DNA of 64,000 nucleotides from Ceratotherium simum simum (Eukaryota > Chordata > Mammalia > Perissodactyla > Rhinocerotidae), in contig NW_004454165.1 of the NCBI RefSeq assembly GCF_000283155.1, forward strand, positions 41,855,630-41,919,629, read 5' to 3'. Every line of letters begins with the position of its first letter. Within the stretch, counting starts at the first letter, position 1. Positions 44,241-57,049 of this stretch are shown here, one piece after another. Both the position numbers and the translations under genes were made by a program. Under the pieces are notes generated by a model. The model had not been told where the DNA came from. It saw only the letters and a program-made list of their open reading frames with translations, and did no database searches.

Positions 44241-45989
44241 ACTTACGTCGCGCTGCTGTGTATTGACTTGTAGTGAGGGGGGAGGCAGTTTCTCTTATGT
44301 CAGCCTTGAAATATTGGCAATAAAAATTTTTATTTCAAAACTTCATTTGTTTCTGCTCTCTTCTTTGCTGGCTCCATGTCTGAAGAGCTCTGCAGTCTGT
44401 CAAACACCAGTGCCTGGTGAAGGAGAGCAGCATTCGCTGTCCCAGCTACGCTGTTAGGCAAACGAGGCACTAACGCCATGCTGAGTGCCCTGTGTCACTC
44501 TGGACTGTGTCTGTCGCCTTGCTCCAGAGGCATCTAGTCAGGAAGCATCCACCAGCTCTGCCCTTGGTGATCTGGACAGCCTGGCCTCACCTCTGCCTTG
44601 CCAATTCGCCCGCTTCTTGGGACCCTGCTGTTGGAGGAAATCATAACTCTGGGATCCTAACTGATCTTCCCTCCAAAATAAAAGTCATGGGACTAAGTGC
44701 AGAAAATTGGAGCAGGAAGAGATTTCCTCATCCGTGTACATAAGGAAACCGAGGCCCAGGGTTACGACACTTCACCTCTGAAGAATATTCTATTTGGGAT
44801 TATGGATTAGACTTAAAAGTTAAGTATATAAATTTGGGAGTTCAGAGGGAGGAATAAAAGCATACATTTACATGATCCAAATTTTAAAATCACCACCAGC
44901 TGTAGAAACAGAGTGACTCGTCAGGTGCTGACTGAAAGTGAACTGATGGACACCGAGATCGTGGTCTGCCGCTTTCCATGAAATTCCTTCTTATTTTAAT
45001 TAGACATTCCGGGATGGCAAATACATGGAACCATTATTCCCTGGTAATGTCTTGCCAAGTGTGTGACCGCCAGAAAGGAAGCTGGTCACGGGCTTTGAGG
45101 CGATGAAGCCCAGGGCAGACTCACACCTTCGAGGCAAGGGATAGGAGACCTCAGCCAGGGACGGCCCAGCACCGGCGGGGGTGAGCTCCTGGGGCACCTG
45201 CAGGCCGAAGCCTGAGTCTTCGAGAGAAAGAGGAAGGGAAGGACAGGAGAGGGAAGACGCGAATTACCAAGAGGAGGATGTCAGACGCGTGTACTTCCTG
45301 GCTGTGTATGAGCTCAGCTTGCACGTGTGTGCGTGTAATTTATCTTTTCCTTTCTTTAGTCCCTTGAACATAGTATGATCAAGAATTGCGCATTTAATTC
45401 CTGTTATCCAACATCTATAGCTCTAAACAAAACAAAAACAACAAACAAAAAAGCAAGTCCCAAATAGGTCGGTAGGCAGAACTCTCTATTGTACTTGGAA
45501 TGAAATTCTGACTTTCCTGGATGTGTCAATAACACTACTTCTAGAATGTAAAATATGTCATGTAAGCGTCGTATCCTGGGAGCATGTCCCAGTGGTCCCC
45601 GTTAATCCTGATGGTAGAGTGAGAAATAGCAGAGGGGAGGGAGGATGTAGGCCTCGGGGGCAGAAAGATCAGACTTCAAAGTCACCAGCCTCCAGACCTT
45701 CGTGCACCCCATCACCATCACTGTCACCCCGGAGCTTGGCACCCCCATTCTAAGTCAGCACGAGGGCCACCCCCTTCCCGGGCTGTGGGTACGCTGGTGA
45801 GACTTTACCTCACTCTGCTACTCAACTTCAACCCTCCCCACCGGCATACCGTCTCTCATTTGATCAAAGCTGAGCAAAACCCACCGTGTTTGCTCAGTGC
45901 CTCTTCCAGCCTCAGCGCCAGCTCAGCTCCGCCCACAGACTGCTGGTGGAGATGGGCAGGGGAGCCGGCCTAGGGCTGCTGCAGAGAGA
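44241..45989. other. Single-copy non-coding DNA
   Basis: No feature recognised. A short A/C-rich run lies at 45422-45455. Confidence 0.4.
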
Positions 45990-46480
45990 GTCCAGAAATG
46001 GTTAACCACCAGGTTTCTGGGGGACTGGTAATTACTCTAATGGTTTTCTGACTGCTGATTTCAAAGGCATTACCAGGAGGGCTTTTAAAATGATGACTTT
46101 TACTTTATGGCTGCAATACGCACTGTCTCTGCATGCTTTCAATGAAACAGGGAGCTGAGCTAAACGTGGTTCCAGCAAACTCACCAGTGAAAAGTCATGA
46201 ATAGCCTTTTTTATTGGGAGGATATTTTAGTTTTATTGGGGGTATGACTTTTACTACTTGGGTCTAGCTTTTCTTTGTCATTCATAAAACAATGGCAAAA
46301 TGCTACTTTGAGGAGATAAGATTTTTTTCCCCCAATTTAAAACTTCTTCCTTTAAAAATAATTAATAAGTCATTGTGGCCATACTTCAAGCCATTAACTG
46401 ACTTCAATTAAATGGCAATTTTAGGCAGATTTGCTGCCAAAAATAATTAAATAATAAAAGAAAAAACGACATATCATGGA
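45990..46480. promoter_or_regulatory. Candidate conserved non-coding element (unproven)
   Basis: Contains RUNX-like 'aaccaccaggtt', 'tggtaattactctaatgg', 'ttcaattaaatggcaatttt' and 'aataattaaataataaaag' blocks in repeat-free DNA. Interpretation is by composition only. Confidence 0.27.
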
Positions 46481-48771
46481 GAACGTATATCAGCAAATTG
46501 CTGATACTCATGAAGTTGTGACTGCCACTGAAGGACGGCCCTCCCCAACTCTCCTCCAAAAAACGTTTAAAAGTGTGAGTGTCAGCATGTGTCTAGTCTT
46601 TAAACAAGAACCTGTTGCTAAGCAGACATTTGATTTTGTCCACACCTGACAATTCCTTGTTATACTGGTTTATGCATTTCAAAAAGAAAAAGCCTGGTGG
46701 AGCTTGGATGATCCTTCTCGGTGGAAGATACTTACTGTTAAAGAAAATAGGGCCATTGGACTCTAGGCTGGATGACTCCAAATCAGAAACTGGATTGTGA
46801 ACTGAAAATTAATTTTTTGGAACATTTTTAAGTAAATAATCAGGAACTTGGAGAAGTCAGAGCAGATGCATCCCACAGAGATATACAATTCCTTCTCCAG
46901 AAACTCAGCTCTTCACTGAACAGTGAGTCCAACCACATTTACTGTGGCCCCCTCCACGTCCAGCGTGTGAACAGCAGGGTCTGTGCACATGTGGATGCAA
47001 GGATGGCCCTCCAGCCACGTTTGTGGTGATAAATGATGAATCATGAGAAACCGAGAGGGAAGTTTAGTCTTCAAATAAGTCTTATATCATTTTCCTTCTG
47101 AGTTTGCTAAGTTCATTATTGCCTCACAGTGATTTTCCCCATACCTTTGTATATTTAATTTCCTTTTTAATAGACAAACTGTCACAGAGGTTACAGAAAG
47201 CATTATTATTCAAAGGAATGTTTATATCACTCAGATAAATATCATAGAGAATTATGGATTGGGATTGTATTTATTACATATACAACTGAGAAAAATGACT
47301 GTGTATTATCACGTAAATACCTGCTATATTTAAATAATGTGATAACAATCACCAATCACCAAGTTTTCCTTGGTGTTATGGAACTGGAATATACAGAAAG
47401 CAAATTAATATTTAAACTCTCTGTATAATTTTGAGAATCTGTAATATGCATAACAAAAAGAGATGACTTTGGCCCATGCTGGGGGTAAGAAGATATCATA
47501 AATGAATTTATTGCAGGAGGCCAGTGAGAAGTCACGTGGCACCAGGACCTAAGGGACTAGACGTGATGCCTCAGGCACTAAAGATAATTCCATTATTATT
47601 AAGAGCTTTTATCTACTGTGGCTCGTGGTGGGCACCATATAAAGTACTTGAAACAAAACAATTTATGATCTTTGCGAGCTTAGAAATCAAGCCTACAGAT
47701 AGGATAGATAGCTGGGGTTAACTGGTTAATTATCAAACATCCATAAAGCATGTACATTATTTTTTGCAAGTCAAAGGTGGCAGCTGAGCAACACAACAAG
47801 CCACAGGAATGAAAAGTTTAGATGAGGTGGAGTTCGCGCCTGGCAGGAGTGTGTGTAATGTTATCTCAGTGATTTGAAAGGCCTTAGAGGTGATTTTAGA
47901 CCAGGTGTCAGCATTTGCAGCTGCTCCAGCTCTTCTTCATCTGGGTTTCTACCCTCTGTCTCCTCCAGCCGGTTTCCCATCCTCCCTGGAGGAGTCAAAG
48001 TTGACACACTCTAAGTTCCAATCTGCCCCTAAGATCCTGCAAGGTATAATGGTTTAGTACAGGACGCCCTGCTATGAAACATGCAGCAATGCAACATGCA
48101 ATCAATGTGATGCATTTCAGCTACCCAAAGAATATAGTTTGCCTTCTCTTTCTTTTCCTTAGCAAGAAAATAAGAAGCAAGAAGCAATTGGTACCAGCAT
48201 ATAACGCACAAGAGACCAAGTAGAGGACCCACCTAACTTGACCTACATTTGGGAAAAGGATGGAATTAGAGCTACTGAATCTGGAAGACAGAGATCTATG
48301 TGTCCTTTCTGCTTCTCTAAGAGCAGAGACTCCAGAACCAGCCATAGTGGTTCATTCCTGGGTTGTATCATCCTGGCAGTCAAGATAGCCTTCCTTCTGG
48401 TTAAGCAAAATCCCATTTAAACCATTCTGGAATGGGTGGACTGCCTGAAACTTCGGAAACTATCAAGTGCAATCCCTTTATTTCATAAGTGGAGTCCTGG
48501 GGAGGTGGCGTTCCTGCTCAGGATTACCTGAGAGATCATGGCAGAACAGGGGTTCCTCTTATTTTGTATTTGTGTGAACAGATAAAATCCTCTCCTAGAA
48601 GCCACTTACACTGCTAACCCCGTCTTACCCTGATCAGCAGCCCTAATTCCTTGAAAATTTCACACTATTATCATCTATTCCTTCTCTCTAATTTTTAATC
48701 AATAACAACTTGAATATAATATATGTGATATATAAATATATAGCATATACAGTACAATGCGATATATAAAG
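46481..48771. other. Single-copy DNA, AT-rich
   Basis: No named repeat. 47150-47460 is very AT-rich with repeated ATTTAAAT/ATTACAT motifs. 48430-48540 may contain an eroded MIR. 48705-48785 is a TATA-type low-complexity run that served as the ERE target. Confidence 0.4.
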
Positions 48772-49040
48772 ATATATATCTTTTTTGTGTGTGTGTGAGG
48801 AAGATGGGCCCTGAGCTAACATCTGCCAATCCTCCTCTTTTTGCTGAGGAAGACTGGCCCTGGGCTAACATCCGTGCCCGTCTTCCTCTACTTTATATGG
48901 GACGCTGCCACAGCATGGCTCGACAAGCAGTGCGTCAGTGCACACCCGGGATCTGAACCGGCGAACCCCGGGCCGCTGCAGTGGAGCGCGTGTACTTAAC
49001 CACTTGTGCCACCCGGCCGGCCCCTATAATATATATCTTT
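48772..49040 (-). mobile_element. ERE SINE, short-body type, with target-site duplication
   Basis: The plus strand shows T/TG-rich tail, 'gaggaagatgggccctgagc', two tail units, 'tactttatatgggacgctgc', and an inverted head ending 'ccacccggccggcc'. The target-site duplication 'atatatatcttt' lies at 48772-48783 and 49029-49040. The poly(A) has become a (TG)n-type run. The head is well preserved and the B-box region reads clearly, so this is among the younger copies here. Confidence 0.94.
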
Positions 49041-49049
49041 AATAAGCAC

Positions 49050-49200
49050 CTGGTAGGTTCCAGAAACTGTGCAAGGTTCTTTAAGGCAGTATGTGATACA
49101 ATCCTCAGAAAACTCCAGCCAGGTAAATATTATGATTTACGTTTCAAGGGAGAGGAAAGCGAGCCTCACACATGCGGAGAGTTGAGAAGGAGTAACGGAA
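49050..49200 (-). repeat. MIR SINE fragment, antisense
   Basis: 'agcacctggtaggttccagaaactgtgc', 'gatacaatcctcagaaaactccagccaggtaaatattatgatttacg' follows an antisense MIR 3' half. Confidence 0.75.
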
Positions 49201-51119
49201 ATAAACACACGCTCTAGTCTCTCAATGCCTAACTCTGGGCTGCTGTGTATCATAGTATGTTGACCTTCCCCGGCCTCTGTCCCCTGTAAACACTGACTGA
49301 ACTTCGATGCCCTAGCAAGGGTGTGAGTTGGAGAGGCCCCAGTGGAATAACATCGCTCTGGGTCTTGCACTGTGTTCACCTTGAAGTCTTTCCATGTGAA
49401 CCAATATTGTTGACCCTGCTCCTCTCCCAGGCTTGATCCCCTCTGCTGATCTTAGTTAATGCTTCCAAATCTGAGCAGATGGCTGTGCTCTATGAGACCA
49501 AGGACTTTCCCAACACATATTGACGACCTGCACTGTTGTCATTTTGCATGTGGTAATTACCACAGACGGTAAGCAGCTCTCATACGTGACAGTAATGAGT
49601 ACACTATTACAAAGTAAACCATGTTCCCCCGTTTTTCTTTCTTTATTCATATCTGTAAACAGCATCAATATGACAATCTTCTCAACTTTTCTACAGTTTA
49701 ATCCTCTCTGTCTTGGTGGCCTCCTTGCTTTCCCCCCATCATCCTTTCTTCCCTCTGCCTTCATCTCTCTCCATCACAAGCACACACACGCACACACACC
49801 CCCACGCACACACACACGCACACACAAACACATACACTGGAAGACACACGTCGCTCTTGCTCTATGTCTCACTCCCACCCTGCAGCACTAAGGCTTTCCC
49901 TTCTCTTACCTTTCACTTGAAGGTTCCTCCCTGACTAGTCCCTCCAACTACCCCCATTGAGGCCCCTGATGTCCTGGTGCAGAAGGAGGAAGACTTGGGC
50001 TAGCAGAGGGGGTCCTGGGTCCTGGGTCTGGGCCTGGAGGCCATCCATGTGGCCTCCCAGACCCCGTGGATGTGGCTCTGCTAAAGTTAAGGTGACTGTG
50101 CTGAGGTGCGGGAGGGAAGATAGAGGGCAGGAGAGCCCAGACTCTGCTAGTCTAAATACAGCGGTGAAATCAACGCACCTTGTGAATGTGGGATACACTG
50201 CTGATCTCCCCTTGGAGAAAATGACCATCTTCCGACTGTATTTGTTCATTCAACTGCAATTTATTGAGTATTGAGTGACTACAGTATTCTGTATTTGTGA
50301 GGAAAAAAGTCTTAAGTGGCTCTTCAAGGAACTAAAAGAGGGCTAAATCATTTATTTGGTCTCAAAATATCAGTCACTGTGGCTTTGACTTGACAAGAAA
50401 TGGAAATGCAGTGAGAGGACTAGACTCGTTGGGGAGGCACAGAGCAAGAGATTCCCCATTTGTGTGTCAGTCAAGGGTTTGCGTTGAGAAGACACTAATA
50501 GAGAATGGAGCTGATTAGGGATTTTATTTTTCTTTACTGGCCAGGCCAGAAATCTTCAGCCCATGGCTGGCGTCCTAGGCCAGCAGTATGCTGTGGGACC
50601 CGGTTTCTTTTCTGTTTCTGCTCAGCACGATCTTGTTTTCCATAGTCTCTAAATGGCTGATCCATTGTCAGCATCGAGTCTGCATTGCAGGCAAGAAGAG
50701 AAATGCACACATGCACACATGCGTGCACAAGAGAAAGTACCAACCCTTGGAGATGCCCCCCTTGGAGAGCTTTCCTGGAGATCCCACCCAGCAACCTCCC
50801 TACAGCCCACTGGCCAGAACCCTGTCACATGGCAATCCTAGGGAGACTGTGGGGTGAAGCACTTTGTGTGGGCACACTGCTACCACAAATAAGCCAGTTT
50901 TGTTAATAAGGAAGAAGGGAGAGTGTGCATTCCATAGGTGACTTTCTGCACTGGGTGAGGAAAGGTCTTTGGAAGTTGACCAAAAAGGGAGAAAGATGGC
51001 AGAAGACAATGGGCTGGTCAGTCCATCGTTGGCACTGTAGAAATGACAATGACATTATAGACATTGTAGCAAGCCTGCTGCAGGCAGGTGACCTGTAAGA
51101 GCTGGGGTGCGGGATGTGG
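49201..51119. other. Single-copy non-coding DNA
   Basis: No gene recognised. It holds the (CA)-rich tract listed separately and an MIR-like 'aattcaactgcaatttattgag' scrap near 50250. Confidence 0.4.
49782..49833. repeat. (CA)n-rich microsatellite, imperfect
   Basis: 'cacacacacgcacacacacc', then 'cacgcacacacacacgcacacacaaacacatac'. Confidence 0.92.
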
Positions 51120-51185
51120 GCTTGTTTGCTGAGTGCCTATTATGTTCTAGAAGCTGCATTTTATACACACTAATTATATCCATTT
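51120..51185 (-). repeat. MIR fragment, antisense
   Basis: 'tgagtgcctattatgttctagaagctgc' and 'cactaattatatccatttaatcactat' resemble the antisense MIR 3' end. Confidence 0.55.
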
Positions 51186-51194
51186 AATCACTAT

Positions 51195-51290
51195 AACTGA
51201 GAGGCAGTGTAGTATAGTGGTTATGGATGTGGATGCTAGAGTCAGAAAGACCTGGATTAAAATCCTGGCTCTGAGTTTCTCACTGTCGGA
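51195..51290 (+). repeat. MIR 5' fragment, sense
   Basis: 'ggcagtgtagtatagtggttatggatgtgg', 'gctagagtcagaaagacctggattaaaatcctggctctg' is the tRNA-derived 5' half of MIR. Confidence 0.85.
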
Positions 51291-51399
51291 GCAGGAGGCT
51301 ACAGATGAGCACGGGGAAGAAGCGAGAATGATCCATGTGGTGATGGACTAGAGGTGGAGACATCAGTGTGAACTCCTGTTTGACTTAATATAGACACAG

Positions 51400-52450
51400 A
51401 TGGTTGCATGCAGAAATACTGACAGATGTGGGTTCATGCACAGGTTAGTATATACACGTGTATTTCTTTTCTCTGTCAGCTAAGAGAGCCCAGAAGTAAT
51501 GACACCCTAGCAACAGCAAGCACATTGGACCTAGATCTTGATTTCTAAGACCATTTTCCAATAAAAGGATCCAGGTAGCCCAAGAGAAATGGCTGATTCT
51601 AGCACTGGGGACTTGTACAGGAAATATACAAGATGAGCCTGGAGCATTGTGCAGCACCAGCAGTTAAGAACTGCTAAAAAAGTCGCACAGTGATCAAGAC
51701 ACGTCAAAGGGACGCAGGAGTCATCTGGAATAGCCCCCATGGCCAAAGATGGAGGAATTTGAGAAGCATAAATAAAGCAGTGTTGGATTGCAACTCGAAG
51801 TGTAAAATCAATATTCGTGAGTCCATATGGATATAAGTATACAGTAATAAGCCATAATAAGTGTAAAGAGTATACAGTAACTGCACAGTAGGGGAACCTG
51901 ACCAACACGAGCTCAGCCAGGCAGTCAGGGTCGACATCCACGGTGCTGAGTCGTGGTGACAGTGCGCAGCCTGATATGACGTGATGAGAAGGACACTTTA
52001 CTTCTGTGTCTTCCTCCCCAAAACCCACCACCCCAGTCTAATCTCGACAAAAACAGACATATCCCAATCGAGGGGCATCCTACAAAATACCTGACCAGTC
52101 CTCCTTGAAACTATCAGGGCATCAAAAGCAAGGAAAGTCTGAGAAACTGTCACAGCCAAGAGGAACCTTAGGAGACATGGCCACTGAATGTCGTGTGGTG
52201 TCCTGGATGGGATCCTCTAACAGCATAATGACATTAGGGGAAAACTAGAGAAATCTGAATAAAGTATGGACTTCAATTAATAATAATGCATAAATATTGG
52301 TTCCTTAATAGTAACAAAGGTCTCATACTAATATAAGATGTTAAGAGTTGGAGAAACTGGGTGCAGGGTATGTGGGAATTCTGTGCTGTTATCACAATTT
52401 TTCTGCAAATCTAGAACTGTTCTAAAATATAAAGTTTATTGTAAAAATTC
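51400..52450 (+). mobile_element. L1M-type LINE 3' UTR, sense
   Basis: 'gggacgcaggagtcatctgg', 'gagacatggccactgaatgtcgtgtggtgtcctgg', 'ggggaaaactagagaaatctgaataaagtatgg', 'gttggagaaactgggtgcagggtatgtggg' and the 3' end 'gttctaaaatataaagtttattgtaaaaa' match the L1M (MB/MC-like) 3' UTR order. No ORF2 precedes it; the 5' side is truncated and its edge approximate. Confidence 0.85.
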
Positions 52451-53227
52451 CTGGCGGTGTCCCTTCCCTTGGGGTCTCGGGAAGTCGTTGCCTTAGCTGT
52501 GCTGGTGTTTGCTCATGTGTAAGATGGTGTTATCATGTAGGCTGGAAGAGAGACGTGAGTGGGGCAGTGCGTGTACACGTTAGCGTGCTGTGCGGCAGGT
52601 GGCAGTGATTCCCTTCCAGCCCGTGGTGATGGCATTACTGCCCTGTTCCACAGCTCGGGTACCTGAGGGAGCTAAGACGTTGTCCAGCCTGTGCCTCAGC
52701 CCAGGTGTGCCCACCTCAGCCCACGTGGGGACCACATGATACGGGAATCGGAGGGGTCACCAAAACAGGTGTGATGAGAAGGGACTCTTCACCCTCATCT
52801 TTGCTGTGGCGTGAAGGTGTCGAGGAGCCTGACGCCAGAAGACCAGGAAAATGAAGATGGAGTGAGGGGGATCTGTCATTTCCCATTTCCTCACGTGAGC
52901 TGCCACTCTGTCGTGAAAATCAAAAGTCAGTGTGGGGCTCTTCAGAGAACCACCCATTCCCCTCTAGTTTTCTTCACACTCCTAGGTTGTAGCTCACCAA
53001 TGCCGTCACTTCTTGCCACATAAACTCGTGTAGTCCCTGTCATAATTAGCCCAGAAATGTGGCTTTCATGCGGTCCTCAGAGTTCACAGTCTTTCCCCTT
53101 ATGACAAGGAAACTGAGGCCCGGAGTGGTTGAGTCCAAATGCATACAGATTAACTGGAGACCGCTGGGATCCGGCTTGTTTATCTCGACTTCAGAGTGTT
53201 GTTCTGTCTTCTTGTGCTATTGTTTTC
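52451..53227. other. Single-copy non-coding DNA with eroded MIR scraps
   Basis: 52590-52680 and 53100-53150 ('gacaaggaaactgaggcccgg') are probably eroded antisense MIRs. No gene recognised. Confidence 0.4.
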
Positions 53228-53430
53228 TTATATAAGAAACACGTCACTTCTCTCCAAGTAGAGGGGGAGGAAAGGAGACAGTGGGAACAATCCAAGAAGG
53301 TTTTGTGGAGTTGATGTTTGAAAGAGGTTGGGTGTGGAAGGGTGTCCAGGGAATGCAGAAAGCCCTCTAACCGGGAGAAGTTTCCAGAATTGAAGCAGGT
53401 GATGGGTGTGAGCCGGTGTTCGTGAAGTTG
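53228..53430 (+). repeat. Ancient mammal-wide repeat relic, unnamed
   Basis: 'gttttgtggagttgatgtttgaaagaggttgggtg', 'gtgtccagggaatgcagaaag' parallels a dispersed repeat reading 'gatgtttgagctgagtc ... attccaggcagagg'. Possibly the same family as 4400-4870. Confidence 0.45.
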
Positions 53431-54076
53431 CCGGGATGAATGAAGGGGCAGAAGCACAGTGAATGGTCCTTGGCTGTGACTCACCGATAGGAGATGTGGT
53501 CTCTGGGTTGAGTGGCAGCACCCATGTACAGAGGGCACGAAAGATATGACCCACTGGTTGCCTGCAAAGCTTCTGAAAACTCCCTGATGGATAATAGTGA
53601 TTGTTCTTTTCTGGAACATGAGGATATCTGCCATGGCGTGTCTACTCATTACCTCATTGCAGGACTTCTTCAAAATGCGGGGCTTAAACAGTCAGAGACG
53701 CCTTACATAATGTTGTCAAATACAGGACAGACCTGGTGACTATGAGCACTCCCACCAAAACCTCTGCTGTCCCCCTGGGTGTCACTCTCATGCCGTTGCA
53801 TCAATGCTCTTAAAAATGAAAGCTCCTAGGGGCTGGCTGGTGACACAGTCCTGTGGCCACAGTCCTGAAGACATCAGGATGTCCTGTGGCAAGCACACCT
53901 GCCCGCCCCGTTCCTCTTCCAAATGACAGCCTATGACATTAGCACCTCCTCTCTCTGTTCTGTCCCCTAAATCTATGACCCTCTCCTTTGAGAATGCAAA
54001 GTCACTGCTAACTGGAGCAACGGCCCCTGAGGGGCCATCAAATGAGGCAGGCTTCTGAGTACTTTATGATTACTAT
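53431..54076. other. Single-copy non-coding DNA
   Basis: 'ggggctggctggtgacacag' at 53829 faintly recalls an ERE head but is too short to call. Confidence 0.4.
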
Positions 54077-54117
54077 TAGATGGATGGATGGATGGATGGA
54101 TGGATGGATGGATGGAG
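54077..54117. repeat. (TGGA)n tetranucleotide microsatellite
   Basis: About nine GATG units followed by diverged 'gagatagacagacagatg'. Confidence 0.95.
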
Positions 54118-54204
54118 AGATAGACAGACAGATGTGTATACAAATTGCTTCCTACCTTAACCATCTGAGAAGAATCTCGTGTGGTCCTGTTGCCAAGGCC
54201 CCTA

Positions 54205-54290
54205 TTGCTCTGCTGTGTATTTAATCACAGAATGTAAGCTCCTGAAGGGAGGGTCATGTTTACTCCGACCAGCTTCTGCGTCAAAGTTCC
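54205..54290 (+). repeat. L2-like scrap
   Basis: 'cacagaatgtaagctcctgaagggagggtcatg' recalls the L2 3' phrase 'agaatgtaagctccatgagggc'. Confidence 0.45.
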
Positions 54291-54344
54291 TATTCACAGC
54301 AGGAGGCCACAGGATTCTACCAGGAGCCAGGAGCAGTAGGGAAG

Positions 54345-54437
54345 AATACACACTCACAACACACTCACACAAATGTACACACTTGCTCACATTCACAACT
54401 CACAAACACACTCTCTAACACACTCACACACACATTT
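54345..54437. repeat. CA-rich low-complexity tract
   Basis: 'cacactcacaacacactcac' and 'acacactcacacacacatttc'. Confidence 0.85.
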
Positions 54438-55275
54438 CAACTTTGGAAAACACCGGAAGAATAGTGGGGACTGAGGTACTCCCGGGACTCAGGTGTCTCA
54501 GGGTGAGGAGGCTGAGGCACGAGCTAAATTCACTGAAAGAATCGAGTCAGGAGAAATTGCTGTTTTGGGGTGAGCTGAGAAAACTCTTTCCTCTGTGATG
54601 CTCCCCAGTCCCAGGGAGCCTTGGAGTCTTTCCCACGTGGGTGAGGATGGCTCTGAGTTGGAGAATCATCACACGGATGAGCAGCTGCTCGGGAAGTGCA
54701 GGCATTGGGTAGGTAAGGGCGTCTGTTCACTATCCGCTGTGAGAAGAGCCCGAGTGCCCGGCCAGAGGGGAAGTCTGGATACCTGTGGATGGGCGTTGAC
54801 GGGAAGCGCTAATCTCAAGGCCACTGGCGTTTCTGTTAGACTCCCGGCTTCCCTCCATCAACTTGACCTAATAGACTCTGTGGCTGGTCGGAGCTGAAGG
54901 CCCATTTGCTGTGGCCTTTCTTGTGCATCAGTGTCCATTACAGGGTAATGGGTATCTGTCAGTGTCAGCCTGTCCGTGGCTAATTAATTCCGCTCACCAC
55001 CTCTTCCCCGCATGGTGAGTCACTGGACCAGCCAGGGCCACAGGATAGTAAGTCCCCTTTGACCACGGCATGCACTTACAGGAGGATGCGAGGGAAAGTG
55101 ACATGTAGTGCCTCATAGCCATACACTCACAGGCAACGTCACTCAAGAGAGAGATATTTTTTTACAGGAGGATTTTTTACAGGAGGATTTATATTTAGCT
55201 TTATGTGTCTTTCAGGATTTATATTAAGTATTAATCTATTATGGGTTCTATGTTAAGAATTATATATTAAGTATT
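54438..55275. other. Single-copy DNA with local tandem duplications
   Basis: Near 55160-55190 'tttttacaggaggatt' occurs twice in tandem, and 'atattaagtatta' recurs around 55221-55277. No gene recognised. Confidence 0.4.
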
Positions 55276-55538
55276 AGATGTAGATTTTTTTTTTTGGTGA
55301 GGAAGATCAGCCCTGAGCTAACATCTGTTGCAAATCCTCCTCTTTTTGCTGAGGAAGACTGGCCCTGGGCTAACATCTGTGCCCATCTTCCTCTACTTTA
55401 TATGAGACGCCGCCACAGCATGAGATTGACAAGCTGTGCGTTGGTCCACGCGTGGGGTCCGAACCCATGAACCCTGGACCGCAGAAGCGGAGCATGCAAA
55501 CTTAATCACTGTGCCATGGGGCAGGCCTCAGATGTAGA
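55276..55538 (-). mobile_element. ERE SINE, short-body type, with target-site duplication
   Basis: Poly(T), 'ggtgaggaagatcagccctg', two tail units, 'tactttatatgagacgccgc', and a diverged inverted head ending 'gccatggggcaggcc'. The 9-bp duplication 'agatgtaga' lies at 55276-55284 and 55530-55538. Confidence 0.93.
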
Positions 55539-56419
55539 ATATTTTTGGTAAAAGATTTCATAAAAATAAAGGATAATTGTGTAGTAAGTTTTAGTTATTT
55601 CTTTAAAGTTTCATAACTGGTTAGAAGAGATCCTATATGTGAAGTGATTGGGTGCATTTGGAAGAAGACACATCCGTCAACAAGATAGAGACGCTGTCAA
55701 GATCAAGAGGCCGCAGGCTTCCCAAGAGTGACCCGGGTGAAAATAGCGAGTTCAGACGGACTGCACAGCTCAACAGAGACCAGGCCACAGAGGCTGCACG
55801 AGTTACAGGCCATCTTCATGCTCAGATTATAGTGAGAAACACCTCCTGCGAGCGGTAATTTGGGGTGAGTGGCCACTGTCCTAGCTGCTTGCCCTGTGGA
55901 ACGAGCCTGTGTGGAGTGAATGCAGTGGACAGAAGGGAAGTTATCAGTGACTGAATTATAAATAAAAGGCGACATTCGGAGCCCTGGAGCCTCAAGGATG
56001 CTTGCCCTGCATCCCCACACGCACCGACCGGCTGGGTGCTCCATTCAACGGGCAATGTGACTCGGGGCCTCCACGGATGCTCTGGGACCGTTAGCTCCTA
56101 TAAATCTATGAAGAGAGCTGAAAAGAAAGGAACGAGTGACTCCAAAATAGGATAAGAGAATTACAAAATCGGAATGTAGTTTTTAATGAAATGTTTAAAA
56201 ATGTAACATATCAAGTATCTTAATGGTTAAATTCAGTTTTCATCAAAATTGTATTACATTTGGAAATAATTTATGTTAGCCTTTCTTACACCAAGAATCC
56301 CTGAGTGTGTGTAATAATTGCCAGGACAGTGTAGCCAGTTGTAGATCCAATGAGCTATTTGTTGCCAAACCACACAACAATGACACGGAAGAACACTTGC
56401 ACAGGGCTTAGTTTGTGCA
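55539..56419. other. Single-copy non-coding DNA
   Basis: No recognised feature. 56160-56290 is AT-rich. Confidence 0.4.
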
Positions 56420-56595
56420 GGGCATGCTTCTACCTCCTAGTGTGTATTAATTCATTTACTCATCATAGTAGCCCATGATGTAAGCACTACTGTTATCTCC
56501 ATTTTATAAATGAGGCAGAGAGAGGTTAAGTAACTTCTTCCAGATCACACAGAACTGGCATTTTTAACATAGCGCTTAACCACTGTTCCACGCCA
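56420..56595 (-). repeat. MIR SINE, antisense
   Basis: 'gtgtattaattcatttactcatcatagtagccc', 'attttataaatgaggcagagagaggttaagtaacttcttccagatcacac' and 'catagcgcttaaccactgttccacgcc' form an ordered antisense MIR. Confidence 0.9.
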
Positions 56596-57049
56596 CCTCT
56601 CAAAGGAACAATTATAAAATTCTTCAAAAACTTCAAAGCACAAAACGAGGTTCTCTGTGGGATGTGAGCACCTGCGTCCATCTCTGAGATTAGTTGAGGT
56701 GGGCGGGGCCTTTGAAAGTGAGCGTCCTTGGGGCCCGCAAATACTTCCAGAGGCTTCACTGGTGATCAAGGATGAGAAGCGCCTTGGATAACTGTTCCCA
56801 AGGCTTCGCTGCACAGAAGGAGTCCGACCTGGGAGTGACTGGCACGTCCCACCGGTGACTGTGCCCTGCCATGGTTCAGAGTGACAGCGCTTCACCACCT
56901 CAGCTGTTCTTCTGAACCAGACCAAGCATAAGGGAAGGGGACAGACGGACACGGGGTGCCCTCCGTGGGTGCTGCTTTCTTAGTTCTTCATGGAACTAGA
57001 GTTGGGTCTTTTCTGCATGTGCAGTCCTTGAATGAACTGCAATTGTTCC
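56596..57049. other. Single-copy non-coding DNA
   Basis: No feature recognised. Confidence 0.4.

Noticed and set aside
53829..53850. ERE head fragment ('ggggctggctggtgacacag')
   Set aside because: Only about 20 bp of loose similarity with no A-box continuation.
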